Shown here: piece by piece, positions 25,333-34,619 of the stretch
Layout: each line of letters opens with the position of its first letter
Numbering within the stretch: position 1 is the first letter of the stretch
Source: Treponema maltophilum ATCC 51939
Lineage (GTDB): Bacteria; Spirochaetota; Spirochaetia; Treponematales; Treponemataceae
Direction of reading: 5' to 3'
Assembly: GCF_000413055.1 (NCBI RefSeq)
Contig: NZ_KE332518.1
Span: 203,490 to 267,489, forward strand
Length of the DNA: 64,000 bases
Position numbers and translations under genes: made by a program
The notes under the pieces: model-generated
What the model saw: the letters and a program-made list of their open reading frames with translations, nothing else
What the model was told of the DNA's origin: nothing
Databases searched by the model: none

Positions 25333-27279
25333 ATGAAGAAAATCTTATCGGTATTGATTGCGCTTTTCGTATCGATACTTTGTTCGGCACAGAATTTTAC
25401 TATTCCGAAAGCGGCTCTTAGCATCGGAAAAGGCGACCTTGTTCCGAGTCTTGTTTCCGGACAGGTAATTTATGCAACTGGAGACGCAAAAGCAAATACC
25501 GGATCTTCTATGCATATTCCTGCAGAACTGGCAAACGGTGTTGTAATTGTACGTTACCGAGTCGATTATTATTATAAAAATAAAATTCACAGTATGTATT
25601 ATCAATTGTTATATTCGAATATAATCCCCGATCTGAAATTCAATCAAGCAAGTATGGAAAATCCGATTCCTGTCGAAGCAAATGAAAAGCTGGGTATCGG
25701 TAATGATACGGTATTTGTTGTTATTCGTGTTGCGGATTTGGATCCTCACCTTGTTTTATGTGCGCAACGCTTACCCTTGCAAATCGGTCCGTATTGGTAT
25801 TACGGAGAGGAGAGCCTCCTAGCCGGTACGGCCAAATATCTTACGTTCCGTCCCCTTTTGTCAAAACACGATACGATAGTGTTTCCGGATGGCATTTTAC
25901 AAAGCCTTGAAGATATTGTTACAAAAACAAATTCTTCCGGTGCCGATACATTCCCGACCGTACCTATAAAAATTAAAACCGTAATGAACGCTTATCCCAT
26001 ACAAAAACATCCGATTATCGATGCGAGTGAAAAAATTATTCAAAATCAATATCTTAACAACTTAAATCTGGAAGCTCTTGTTGAATTTGACGGCCTGAAG
26101 ATACATATTTATTTCCCTGAAAATTTTGCCCAATATTTCAGCACAGAATATAAACTCGGCGATCCGATTTGGTTTTACGGAAATATTGTGTATGTGATGA
26201 ACAATGAACTTCATATGTACGGCCGCGATTTTGTTTTAGAAGATCCGGATGAAATCGTAATCCAAAGACAAAACCTGATTATTCAAATGAGCCGTCAAAC
26301 TGAAAACCTTCAGGCAGCCCAAAAGGGCGAAAAAGAAGATAGCTTTGTAGATGTTACACAAACAATTCCGAAAGGCGGTTATGCAACCTATAAACGTTTT
26401 TTTATAAAGGATGACGCTACCGGCAAATTTAATGAAGACACGGCAAATATTGAAGAAAATCATTTTGATAAAAACGGAAACAGAGTTGCCCGCATGATGT
26501 GGTATGACAAAACGGGTATGGTTCGCAATACACAAACTTTTAAATATGATAAAAAAGGACGCTTGGTTGAAATTTGTTTTTACGATTCGAAAATGTTTAA
26601 AGAAGACGGCAGATGGAAAGTCGATCCGAAACGCAGCCGAATTTTTAATAAAGACACAACGGTTTATACAGACACAAAAGACGGAACCGATGCGGTTACA
26701 ACGGCCGTCCGCTACAGCTATGCGCCGACAACGGAACACCCGGACTACATTAAACACGAAAAATACAATAAGGCCGGAAAACCGATTCGCAGTGAAACAA
26801 TATACGAGCAAGATGCGGCACCCGCTTCCCTTTGCGAATACGATAAATTTGGAAACATATTGTATAAAAAAGACAATACCGATAAAGACTTTGAATATAA
26901 ATTTGAATACGTGTACGCCGGTGAAAAGATTATAAAAGGAATCGGAAAAAATCTTTTAGAAGGAGAGGTATTCGAATGGACCTGTGAATATGACAAAAAA
27001 GGTAATGTCATTCAAAAAACATATCCTAATCTGGTGTACAATTATCGATACAATAAAAGCGGAAAGCTTATTGAAATGACCTGTAAAGATAAATACGGAA
27101 ACGTAAAAGATCGTAAAATATATCGTTATGATAAAAAAACAGGCATTCAGGTTTTGGAAATTGAAGATACCGATTACGACACATTTAAAATCTGCCGATT
27201 TTGGTATGTTGAATTTTCGAAAAATAATTGGAAAGACGATTTAGATCCTTGGTTATTGGCAAAAGAATTGACCGAGTAA
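25333..27279 (+). CDS. Secreted hypothetical protein with C-terminal YD/MORN-like repeats
   Basis: A 648-residue exported protein with signal peptide MKKILSVLIALFVSILCSAQ. Residues ~20-330 are a beta-rich region of unknown family. The C-terminal half has short repeats of the type FDKNGNRVARMMWYDKTG, FKYDKKGRLVEICFY, CEYDKKGNVIQKTY and YRYNKSGKLIEMTC, like the wound-strand repeats seen in surface proteins. A GGGGG-rich ribosome binding site precedes the ATG. It is AT-rich compared with the his genes upstream. The last residues (AKELTE) and their DNA recur at 28594-28630. Function unknown; a surface or periplasmic location is likely. Confidence 0.7.
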   Translation: MKKILSVLIALFVSILCSAQNFTIPKAALSIGKGDLVPSLVSGQVIYATGDAKANTGSSMHIPAELANGVVIVRYRVDYYYKNKIHSMYYQLLYSNIIPDLKFNQASMENPIPVEANEKLGIGNDTVFVVIRVADLDPHLVLCAQRLPLQIGPYWYYGEESLLAGTAKYLTFRPLLSKHDTIVFPDGILQSLEDIVTKTNSSGADTFPTVPIKIKTVMNAYPIQKHPIIDASEKIIQNQYLNNLNLEALVEFDGLKIHIYFPENFAQYFSTEYKLGDPIWFYGNIVYVMNNELHMYGRDFVLEDPDEIVIQRQNLIIQMSRQTENLQAAQKGEKEDSFVDVTQTIPKGGYATYKRFFIKDDATGKFNEDTANIEENHFDKNGNRVARMMWYDKTGMVRNTQTFKYDKKGRLVEICFYDSKMFKEDGRWKVDPKRSRIFNKDTTVYTDTKDGTDAVTTAVRYSYAPTTEHPDYIKHEKYNKAGKPIRSETIYEQDAAPASLCEYDKFGNILYKKDNTDKDFEYKFEYVYAGEKIIKGIGKNLLEGEVFEWTCEYDKKGNVIQKTYPNLVYNYRYNKSGKLIEMTCKDKYGNVKDRKIYRYDKKTGIQVLEIEDTDYDTFKICRFWYVEFSKNNWKDDLDPWLLAKELTE

Positions 27280-27287
27280 ATTGCGCA
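27251..27287 (+). repeat. 37-bp direct repeat, left copy
   Basis: This segment at the end of the secreted-protein gene matches 28594-28630 at 33 of 37 positions, including a run of 20 identical bases (GGCAAAAGAATTGACCGAGT). Confidence 0.75.
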
Positions 27288-27544
27288 GCAATAGAATTTG
27301 CTCAAAAGTCCGATTATGAAAACAGAGGCATCGCTTGTAAGGCGCGTCTTCCATTCGATCTTTGATGATAAGTTCAATAGCATTTTTTGTTATTATCCGA
27401 AATGGAAAAAGCGGAATTGGACGTTTGTCCTTTAAGAGCGCCATCGAAAGCACAGTTTGAAATCGTTCGTCCGCTTTACATTACCGTTTAATTTATGCTA
27501 AAATACTTTAGTATAATTAAAGACGCATAAAGGATGTAATTAGT

Positions 27545-28498
27545 ATGAAATTTCTTGAAAAGCTGAGCGATTTTTTCGGTAAGTGGATGGCGCTCATCGT
27601 CATCGCGGTTGCCGCGCTCGCGCTCTTTGCACCGCAAACTTGTCTGTGGATTAAAACGAGCTGGATAAATTGGCTGCTCGGCATTGTCATGTTCGGCATG
27701 GGGCTTACGCTCAAGGTGAGCGATTTTAAAGTCGTGTTCAGCCGGCCGAAAGATATCATCATCGGTTTTATCGCGCAGTTTACGCTCATGCCGCTTATCG
27801 CGTTCGCTTTGACAAAAGCATTCAGTCTGCCGACGGAAATCGCCGTCGGCGTTATCCTCGTCGGCACTTGTCCCGGCGGCACGTCGTCGAACGTCATGAC
27901 CTATCTTTCCAAAGGAGACGTTCCGCTGTCGGTCGGCATGACCGCGGTATCGACGCTGTTCGCGCCGCTTATGACGCCGCTTTTGACGCTCCTGTATGCC
28001 GGACAGCGTGTCGATGTCAATGCCGTCGCGATGTTTTTATCGATTGTAAAAGTCGTGCTCGTGCCGATTACGCTCGGTTTAGTGTGCAATTATTTTTTCG
28101 AAAAAGCGACGCGCGAGATCGTGCGTATCCTTCCGCTTATTTCGACGATCGCGATCATCATGATTATTGCGAGCGTCGTATCCGCGAATTCCGCGCGGCT
28201 TAAAACGGTCGGCCTTATCGTCGTGCTTGTCGTTATCCTTCACAATCTGCTCGGCTACGCGGCGGGATACGGTGTCGGAAAATTACTGCGTCTCAACACG
28301 ACCAAATGCCGTGCCCTTTCAATCGAAGTCGGTATGCAGAATTCGGGACTTGCAACATCGCTTGCCGCGACGCACTTTGCGCAGTATCCGCTTGCGACGA
28401 TTCCGGGTGCCGTGTTCAGCGTGTGGCATAATATTTCGGGCGCCGTGTATGCGAACTTCCTCGCAAGCCGTCATCCCGATCGCAACGCGGCTAAGTAA
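27545..28498 (+). CDS. BASS-family sodium symporter (bile acid:sodium symporter type)
   Basis: A 317-residue membrane protein with about ten hydrophobic segments, of the family that imports organic anions with sodium. Signature stretches are LVGTCPGGTSSNVMTYLSKG with VPLSVGMTAVST, and SIEVGMQNSGLATSLAATHF. Bacterial members take up keto acids, pantoate or unknown anions; the substrate here cannot be told. AAGGATG lies upstream of the ATG. It is transcribed alone, is more GC-rich than its neighbours, and is flanked by 37-bp direct repeats. The 265-bp gap before it (27280-27544) shows no gene I can support. Confidence 0.88.
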   Translation: MKFLEKLSDFFGKWMALIVIAVAALALFAPQTCLWIKTSWINWLLGIVMFGMGLTLKVSDFKVVFSRPKDIIIGFIAQFTLMPLIAFALTKAFSLPTEIAVGVILVGTCPGGTSSNVMTYLSKGDVPLSVGMTAVSTLFAPLMTPLLTLLYAGQRVDVNAVAMFLSIVKVVLVPITLGLVCNYFFEKATREIVRILPLISTIAIIMIIASVVSANSARLKTVGLIVVLVVILHNLLGYAAGYGVGKLLRLNTTKCRALSIEVGMQNSGLATSLAATHFAQYPLATIPGAVFSVWHNISGAVYANFLASRHPDRNAAK

Positions 28499-28532
28499 AT
28501 TCAAAGAGCCGTTGCATATAAAATCAAGGAAA

Positions 28533-28576
28533 CTGTCCGAAAACTGCAGGCCGATAGGCTTACAATTTTCGGACAG
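28533..28576 (+). terminator. Hairpin after the BASS gene, possible terminator
   Basis: A perfect 11-bp inverted repeat, CTGTCCGAAAA (28533-28543) and TTTTCGGACAG (28566-28576), has a 22-nt loop. There is no T-run after it, so it may be a processing or repeat element rather than an intrinsic terminator. Confidence 0.45.
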
Positions 28577-28593
28577 CCCCCGCTATCGAATTC

Positions 28594-28630
28594 GGCTATC
28601 GGCAAAAGAATTGACCGAGTGAATCGCGCA
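28594..28630 (+). repeat. 37-bp direct repeat, right copy
   Basis: Matches 27251-27287. In one frame it still reads LSAKELTE followed by a stop, paralleling LLAKELTE at the end of the secreted-protein gene. It could be the residue of a second copy of that gene. Confidence 0.7.
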
Positions 28631-28672
28631 CCTATACAATGTCGGAGCGCGAAATGCCCGATATTCAATCTG

Positions 28673-29558
28673 TCAGAAAGAGATGGTTTCCACCTCTTCT
28701 TTGGTGAGGCCGGTGGCCTGCATTATCTTTTGAACGGAATCGCCGAGTTGTTTTAGTATCTTTGCCGTTTTAAGTTTTGTTTGATAGGCACCTTTTTCAA
28801 AGCCTATTTTCTCCCCTATAACTGCGCCCTCTCTGAGTAAATCATCTTTATGAATATTCAATGACATATACAAGCTCCTGAACTTTTCGTTGCTTTTGGT
28901 CGTTTCAACAAGTTCGTCAATGCTCTGTGTAAAATGACTTGTTGCCTGTTTTTTGCAAAGATAGCGCAGCAACGCATGCAATTCGTCGTCTTTTTCTTTG
29001 TCGTACGCACTTGCATTATAAAATACTTTTGTTGTTTTGTCAGGTCTGAAAAACGTACTTCCCTGTACGTTTTTCATTACGAGTTTCGTCCGGCATTCGC
29101 CTACCGAAACATCGCAGTTATACGGCTTTCCCGGCGTCCGTGCCGGAACCGACTATGTGTTTTTAGGAGTGAGCAATTTTTCAAAATTGCGAACCGTAAC
29201 GTAATTATCCGCGATGTTTTGCGTCGGCAAAACTCGGCGTTACAGTGAGCGGCGCTATATTAGACGCTCGCTGTAACCGTGTGCGTTTGGGCAGGTCGGG
29301 CGGAATTGAAGTTTGAATTTCAATATCGAAGACGCGCGAAGATTCGGCGACATAGACGTCGAGGCGAATCCCCTTACTCTCGTAGAACGGGGCAATCGTT
29401 TTCTGTAAAGATGGGTATTCAATTTTGCCGACTTTGATGTGCAAGAACCGTTCCAGTACGCCCTTGCAGACAGGCTTATGTTTCATGATGGTACCGAACA
29501 TAAAGTCATCGGTAAAAGTCAGCTCATCTACGCTTTTGTAACGTGGCAGATAATCCAT
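28673..29558 (-). pseudogene. Rpn-family (PD-(D/E)XK, transposase_31-like) nuclease gene, broken
   Basis: The N-terminal third (29558-29205) is well preserved: SVDELTFTDDFMFGTIMKHK, VGKIEYPSLQKTIAPFYESK and the nuclease core IRLDVYVAESSRVFDIEIQ, ending DLPKRTR. The C-terminal part (29077-28673) also matches family logic: DELHALLRYLCKKQATSHF, TQSIDELVETTKSNEKFRSL and YMSLNIHKDDLLREGAVIGE. Between them ~130 bp have no coherent frame, and a 13-bp imperfect inverted repeat lies just after the DLPKRTR codons (about 29242-29280). Intact relatives are recombination-promoting nucleases of ~280-300 residues; this copy cannot make one. Confidence 0.8.
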
Positions 29559-29689
29559 ACACGTCTCCTTGTAACATAGTTTTAAGCAGGTAACTACTCA
29601 TCTATAGTTATAGGCGCAGAGAATAAAAAAAGCGGAGTTTTTTGTTGCTTCCGTTCATGCCGAGTTGTTGAGAAAAATTCGCTTTTTTA

Positions 29690-29718
29690 TTGACTTGATT
29701 TGTTAGTCTCACTATATT
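29690..29718 (+). promoter_or_regulatory. pfl operon promoter
   Basis: TTGACT (29690-29695), a 17-bp spacer and TATATT (29713-29718) lie upstream of the AAGGAG binding site of pflB. The rest of the 190-bp gap from 29559 shows a loose AATAAAAAA(A)GCG / CGCTTTTTTATT inverted repeat and no gene. Confidence 0.6.
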
Positions 29719-29748
29719 ATGTGTATCTTATGTTAAGGAGTGCCCGAC

Positions 29749-31989
29749 GTGAATATTAACTCGGACTATTTTAAGGATTTTAACGGCGAATATTGGCGCA
29801 CGGAAATCGATGTGCGCGACTTTATTCAGCACAATTATACACCGTACACGGGAGACGATACCTTTTTGCAGCCGCCTACAAAGCGGACGCTTGCCGTATG
29901 GGACAAGCTTAAAGAAATGTTCAAAGAGGAAACGAAACGAGGCGTGTACGATGCGGAAGTAAAAATACCGCAAGGCATAGACGCCTACGGGCCCGGCTAT
30001 ATTTCGAAAGAAAACGAAGTTATCGTCGGACTGCAGACGGACGCCCCGCTTAAGCGCGGTATTTATCCTAAGGGCGGCTGGCGCATGGTCGAAAAATCGC
30101 TGGAAGCCTACGGTTTTACGCCCGATCCGGTAACGAAGGAGATCTTTACCAAGTACCGCAAAACGCACAACGACGGCGTTTTTTCGGCTTATACCGAAGA
30201 CATGCGGGCCGTCAGAAAATCGGGTATTATTACGGGGCTTCCCGATGCCTACGGACGCGGCCGTATTATCGGCGATTACCGCAGAATAGCGCTGTACGGC
30301 GTAGATGCGCTTATCGAAGAGCGCAAGCAGGCGCTCGACCAGTTGGACGTGTACGAACTTTCCGAATCGGATATCCGTTACCGTGAAGAAATCAGCGAAC
30401 AGATAAAATCGCTTGAAGCATTTGTACGCATGTGCGCGAGCTACGGTTTTGACGTACGCCGCCCCGCCCAAAATGCGCGCGAAGCGGTGCAGTGGCTGTA
30501 TTTCGGCTTTCTTGCGGCGACAAAAGACCAGGACGGTGCGGCGATGTCTTTGGGACGTACCTCCACGTTCCTGGATATCTTTATCGAAAAAGACATTGCC
30601 GACGGAAAACTGACCGAAAGCGAAGCGCAGGAATTAATCGACCAGTTCATCATCAAACTGCGCATTATCCGCTTTTTGCGCACGCCCGAATACAACGAGC
30701 TTTTTTCGGGAGATCCCACTTGGGTTACCGAATCCCTTGGCGGCATGGGCGTAGACGGCAGAACGCTTGTTACGAAAACGTCGTTCCGCTATTTGCACAC
30801 GCTGTATAACTTGGGGCCGGCGCCCGAACCGAACATGACCGTGCTTTGGTCGAACCATGCGCCTGAAAATTGGAATAAATTCTGCGCGCGCGTTTCAATC
30901 GAAACCTCTTCGATTCAATACGAAAACGACGATTTGATGCGCCCCGAATTCGGAGATGACTACGGTATCGCGTGCTGCGTTTCGCCGATGAAAATCGGCA
31001 AGCAAATGCAGCTTTTCGGCGCACGCGCCAACTTGCCCAAGTGTTTGCTCTACGCTATCAACGGCGGACGCGACGAAAAATCGGGTGCGCAGGTTGCGCC
31101 GGCATTTAAACCGATCACGTCCGAATATCTTGACTACTGCGAAGTTATGGATCGCTTTGAGCAAATGATGAAATGGCTTGCCGGCGTGTACATGAACGCG
31201 CTCAAAGTCATTCACTACATGCACGACAAATATTCGTACGAGTCTTTTGAATTGGCGCTGCACGATGCGGATGTCGAGCGCATTCAGGCGACCGGTATTG
31301 CGGGCTTGGCGATCGTTGCCGACTCTCTTGCCGCAATTAAAAACGCGAAAGTAAAGGTTATCAGAAACGAAGACGGCCTTGCCGTGGATTTTAAGCGCGA
31401 AGGCAGCTATGTTCCGTACGGAAACGACAACGACGAAACCGACCAGCTTGCGGTTATGGTTGCGCGCAAATTTATGAATTATTTGCGCCGCCACGAAACC
31501 TACCGCCACGCAAAAGCGACGCAGTCGGTACTGACGATTACGTCGAACGTCGTGTACGGCAAAAAAACGGGCGCCACTCCGTGCGGGCGCTGCGCATACG
31601 AGCCGTTTTCGCCCGGTGCCAACCCGATGAACGGACGCGATACCAACGGCGCCATTGCCGCACTTTCGTCGGTTGCAAAGCTTCCGTTTGAAGACATCGG
31701 CGACGGTATTTCGTACACCTTTGCGATTGCACCGAACGCGCTGGGCAAACAGGAAAATATCCGCGTGGACAATTTAACGAACCTGCTGAAAGGCTACTTT
31801 GAGCCGGACGGCGGCCAGCACTTAAACGTCAACGTGTTCGACCGCAAGCTTTTGGAAGACGCTATGGCCAACCCCGAAAAGTACCCGCAGCTTACGATTC
31901 GCGTTTCCGGCTACGCCGTAAACTTCGTTAAGCTGACGAAAGAACAGCAGCTCGACGTGTTGTCAAGGACTATAAACCAGTCGATGTAA
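29749..31989 (+). CDS. pflB: Pyruvate formate-lyase (formate C-acetyltransferase)
   Basis: A 746-residue glycyl-radical enzyme that splits pyruvate with CoA into acetyl-CoA and formate in anaerobic fermentation. The paired active-site cysteines are Cys409 and Cys410 in [17 protein letters not shown]; the radical glycine is Gly721 in [10 protein letters not shown]. Start GTG 29749 is chosen because AAGGAG (29735-29740) lies 8 bp upstream; an in-frame GTG at 29740 overlaps that site. The dedicated activating enzyme follows 9 bp after the stop. Confidence 0.96.
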   Translation: MNINSDYFKDFNGEYWRTEIDVRDFIQHNYTPYTGDDTFLQPPTKRTLAVWDKLKEMFKEETKRGVYDAEVKIPQGIDAYGPGYISKENEVIVGLQTDAPLKRGIYPKGGWRMVEKSLEAYGFTPDPVTKEIFTKYRKTHNDGVFSAYTEDMRAVRKSGIITGLPDAYGRGRIIGDYRRIALYGVDALIEERKQALDQLDVYELSESDIRYREEISEQIKSLEAFVRMCASYGFDVRRPAQNAREAVQWLYFGFLAATKDQDGAAMSLGRTSTFLDIFIEKDIADGKLTESEAQELIDQFIIKLRIIRFLRTPEYNELFSGDPTWVTESLGGMGVDGRTLVTKTSFRYLHTLYNLGPAPEPNMTVLWSNHAPENWNKFCARVSIETSSIQYENDDLMRPEFGDDYGIACCVSPMKIGKQMQLFGARANLPKCLLYAINGGRDEKSGAQVAPAFKPITSEYLDYCEVMDRFEQMMKWLAGVYMNALKVIHYMHDKYSYESFELALHDADVERIQATGIAGLAIVADSLAAIKNAKVKVIRNEDGLAVDFKREGSYVPYGNDNDETDQLAVMVARKFMNYLRRHETYRHAKATQSVLTITSNVVYGKKTGATPCGRCAYEPFSPGANPMNGRDTNGAIAALSSVAKLPFEDIGDGISYTFAIAPNALGKQENIRVDNLTNLLKGYFEPDGGQHLNVNVFDRKLLEDAMANPEKYPQLTIRVSGYAVNFVKLTKEQQLDVLSRTINQSM

Positions 31990-31998
31990 ACGTACGCT

Positions 31999-32721
31999 AT
32001 GGCTTTTATTCACTCATATGAAAGCTTCGGCACGGTGGACGGCCCCGGACTACGCTATGTAGTGTTTTTACAGGGCTGTCCGCTGCGCTGCAAGTACTGC
32101 CATAACTGCGATACATGGCACCGTGAAGACGCACGCATTATCGAAACGGCGGAACAAACCTTCGAACGCGTCAAGCGGTACAAACATTATTACCTTTTCG
32201 CAGGCGGCGTAACCGTTACCGGCGGGGAGCCGCTCGAGCAAGCCGATTACGTGCGCGATTTTTTTAAACTGTGCAAACGCGATGTGCTTCATACCGCGCT
32301 CGATACTTCGGGCTATTATTTAAACGACACGGTAAAAAGCGCGCTCGAATACACCGACCTCGTTTTGCTTGACTTAAAATCGGCAACCGAAGAGCAGCAC
32401 AAAGACTTAACCGGCGTTTCGCGCGAACCTGTTTTGCGCTTCCTCGATTACGTGTGTTCGATTAACAAGCCGCTGTGGATACGTCACGTCGTCGTTCCCG
32501 GCATCACCTATAACGAAGCCTATTTAAACAAGCTTGCCGATTTTATCAAAACGCTTCCCAATGTGGAAAAGGTCGACGTTTTGGCCTATCACACGATGGG
32601 CGTTTTTAAGTGGAAGCAGATGGGAATGAAGTACCCGCTCGAAGGTGTGCCGGCTCTTTCGCAAGAAGAATTTAAAAAAGCAAAGCAGATCTTTATCGAT
32701 AAAGGATTGGCGGTAACGTAA
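31999..32721 (+). CDS. pflA: Pyruvate formate-lyase activating enzyme (radical SAM)
   Basis: A 240-residue radical SAM protein that installs the glycyl radical on PflB. The iron-sulfur cluster motif CxxxCxxC is Cys27, Cys31 and Cys34 in GCPLRCKYCHNCDTW; GGVTVTGGEPLEQADYV binds S-adenosylmethionine. It has no extra ferredoxin-type insert, as expected for a true PFL activase. It is 9 bp downstream of pflB and lacks an obvious ribosome binding site, so coupling is likely. Confidence 0.95.
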   Translation: MAFIHSYESFGTVDGPGLRYVVFLQGCPLRCKYCHNCDTWHREDARIIETAEQTFERVKRYKHYYLFAGGVTVTGGEPLEQADYVRDFFKLCKRDVLHTALDTSGYYLNDTVKSALEYTDLVLLDLKSATEEQHKDLTGVSREPVLRFLDYVCSINKPLWIRHVVVPGITYNEAYLNKLADFIKTLPNVEKVDVLAYHTMGVFKWKQMGMKYPLEGVPALSQEEFKKAKQIFIDKGLAVT

Positions 32722-32738
32722 AAGACGGCGCATAAAAT

Positions 32739-32768
32739 TTGACGGTAAGCCCGCTTAAATGCTATACT
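32739..32768 (+). promoter_or_regulatory. Leaderless-type promoter before a 23-codon remnant
   Basis: TTGACG (32739-32744), an 18-bp spacer and TATACT (32763-32768) are followed 6 nt later by GTG 32775. The frame lasts only 23 codons. Confidence 0.4.
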
Positions 32769-32774
32769 TTTTGC

Positions 32775-32846
32775 GTGACAAAAAAGGCTTTTAGGTGCGT
32801 TTCGCTTAAAACTCAGCTTGCACTGATGCGCACTTTTATACTTTAA
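32775..32846 (+). pseudogene. Short reading frame behind a leaderless-type promoter, probable gene remnant
   Basis: The frame begins with GTG and reads TKKAFRCVSLKTQLALMR before a stop that overlaps the stop codon of the converging sugar permease. The promoter geometry is as for other leaderless genes here, but 23 codons are too few to recognise. It may be the head of a gene cut off when the sugar operon arrived, or a leader peptide. Confidence 0.3.
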
Positions 32847-33673
32847 AGTTTGCTTCCCGATGTAGCAATTCCCGCTATAAACTGCTTTTGAAAAATAATA
32901 TAAATAACAATCATCGGTAAACAAGCCAAAAAAGAAGCAGCCATCAATTCGGGATAGTTTGCGGTAAACTGTCCTTGCAGTTTTGCAAGAGCTGCCGAAA
33001 GCGGCATAGTGTTTTGATCCGTGTTAGCAACCAGCGGCCACATCAGTTCTTTAAATGCAAACAATGCGGTAAATATGCCGAGTGCAGTCATAGAAGATTT
33101 TACCAAAGGTGCCATAACAAATAAAAAAATACTACCGGTATTACAGCCGTCAAGCACGGCGGCTTGTTCAAGGTCTTTGGGCAGTGTCATAAACGATTGA
33201 CGCAGTAAAAAAGTACCAAATGCAGTTACCAAACCGGGAAACAGCAGAGCAAACGATGTATTGAGCATACCCATTTTGCTGACAATCAAATACTGCGGAA
33301 TAATAAAAATTTGCGGAGGCACCATCATTTGAAATAGCACGAGCGAAAAAGCGAGGTTTTTTCCTTTAAAATGAAGTCTACCCAACGCATAACCTGCTGT
33401 AGTTGCCGTAAGAACTGCACAGATAATTCTTTCGACAATCAGCAAGAGAGTATTCCAGTATAAGCGAACAAAATTCATTTTGGTCAGCACCGAAAAAAAC
33501 GCATCGGTACGCCACACTGAGGGGAAAATAATAAAAGGATTAAGCTGTGTGGATTCGGATATCGATTTAAATGAAGTTAAAATCATCCATAGAAACGGAA
33601 CGATCATAACAGCGGCACCGGCAATTAAAATACAATGAATTAAAACGGAATAAACAACGGAAGATTTTTTCAT
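32843..33673 (-). CDS. Sugar ABC importer permease (MalG-like)
   Basis: A 276-residue inner-membrane permease with about six spans and the ATPase-contact loop LPKDLEQAAVLDGCNTGSIF typical of MalG-type subunits. Its ATG overlaps the upstream permease stop as ATGA. It is the last gene of an alpha-galactoside operon. No ATPase is encoded here, so it probably uses a shared MsmK/MalK-type ATPase from elsewhere. Confidence 0.92.
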   Translation of the reverse strand: MKKSSVVYSVLIHCILIAGAAVMIVPFLWMILTSFKSISESTQLNPFIIFPSVWRTDAFFSVLTKMNFVRLYWNTLLLIVERIICAVLTATTAGYALGRLHFKGKNLAFSLVLFQMMVPPQIFIIPQYLIVSKMGMLNTSFALLFPGLVTAFGTFLLRQSFMTLPKDLEQAAVLDGCNTGSIFLFVMAPLVKSSMTALGIFTALFAFKELMWPLVANTDQNTMPLSAALAKLQGQFTANYPELMAASFLACLPMIVIYIIFQKQFIAGIATSGSKL

Positions 33674-34572
33674 GTGTTATACAATACCCATTTTTTTTGT
33701 AAACGCAGTTGAATGCCCGTGATTACTAAAATAACGATGAGCAACAACAGTACAATAGCCGACCCATAGCCTTTATTTGATTCCATAAATGAATACCGGT
33801 AAAAGAGGTATACCAGCGATTGCGTTTTATAAAATGACGGAGAAGTTATATCGAGCATAACGTAAATGGAATCGAATACTTGCAATGCTCCGATAACCCG
33901 CGTTACGGTTATAAAAAACATAGTCGGCGATAAAAGCGGCAGCGTTATAAAAACAAATTGGCGTAGTTTGCTTGCCCCGTCTATTTCGGCCGCTTCATAA
34001 TAGTCTTGAGGAATTTCCTGTAAGCCGGCTAAAAACAATACCATATTGTATCCGGTAATCGACCATATACCGACTATAGCTATCGAGATAAAAGCGGTAG
34101 ACGGATTGGAAAGCCAATTGGCTGCAGAAAAGCCCATTAAGCGAAGCAAATGATTTAATAAACCGAATTCTGAATTGTACAGCCATCTCCACACCATGGC
34201 GACTGCAGCGGGGGCAGCAACCATCGGTAAAAAGAAAATAGTACGGTATATGCTTTTGCCGCGCATATTGCGATTAAGCAATACTGCCAGTATAACGGCA
34301 AAAACAATGGAAAAAGGAACCTCTACAACCGCATATTTAAAAATATTGATTAAAGCTTGCCATACCGTTACGTCTTGAAATAGTTTAACATAGTTGCCGA
34401 AACCAATGAATTTATTGCCGCGACCGAAAGCCCCCGTTTTAAAAAAACTTTGATATAAGGTTTGAAAAATAGGAATAATATTTAAAATGAGGAGCCCGCA
34501 TACAGTCGGTAATAAAAACAACCAACCCCATAAAAAAGTATGTATATTCCGCTTTTTTATGCTTTTATTCAC
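33670..34572 (-). CDS. Sugar ABC importer permease (MalF-like)
   Basis: A 300-residue permease with six predicted spans, the partner of the MalG-like subunit. The ATPase-contact loop is IPQDYYEAAEIDGASKLRQF. The start is GTG 34572 with AGGAG 5 bp upstream. A strong hairpin lies between it and the binding-protein gene. Confidence 0.92.
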   Translation of the reverse strand: MNKSIKKRNIHTFLWGWLFLLPTVCGLLILNIIPIFQTLYQSFFKTGAFGRGNKFIGFGNYVKLFQDVTVWQALINIFKYAVVEVPFSIVFAVILAVLLNRNMRGKSIYRTIFFLPMVAAPAAVAMVWRWLYNSEFGLLNHLLRLMGFSAANWLSNPSTAFISIAIVGIWSITGYNMVLFLAGLQEIPQDYYEAAEIDGASKLRQFVFITLPLLSPTMFFITVTRVIGALQVFDSIYVMLDITSPSFYKTQSLVYLFYRYSFMESNKGYGSAIVLLLLIVILVITGIQLRLQKKWVLYNT

Positions 34573-34582
34573 ACTGTCTCCT

Positions 34583-34611
34583 AAAAAAGAGCCGGAAAAA
34601 AACCGGCTCTT
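34583..34611 (-). terminator. Intercistronic hairpin between binding protein and permease genes
   Basis: A perfect 9-bp stem AAGAGCCGG (34587-34595) / CCGGCTCTT (34603-34611) has a 7-nt loop. On the minus strand it is followed by six T residues, the form of a rho-independent terminator. Placed after the binding-protein gene, it would lower permease expression relative to the binding protein or protect the upstream message. Confidence 0.7.
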
Positions 34612-34619
34612 TGTAAATT

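Noticed and set aside
27253-27453. A 66-codon minus-strand frame after the secreted protein gene
   Set aside because: No ribosome binding site, overlaps the end of a better supported gene, and resembles no family I know.
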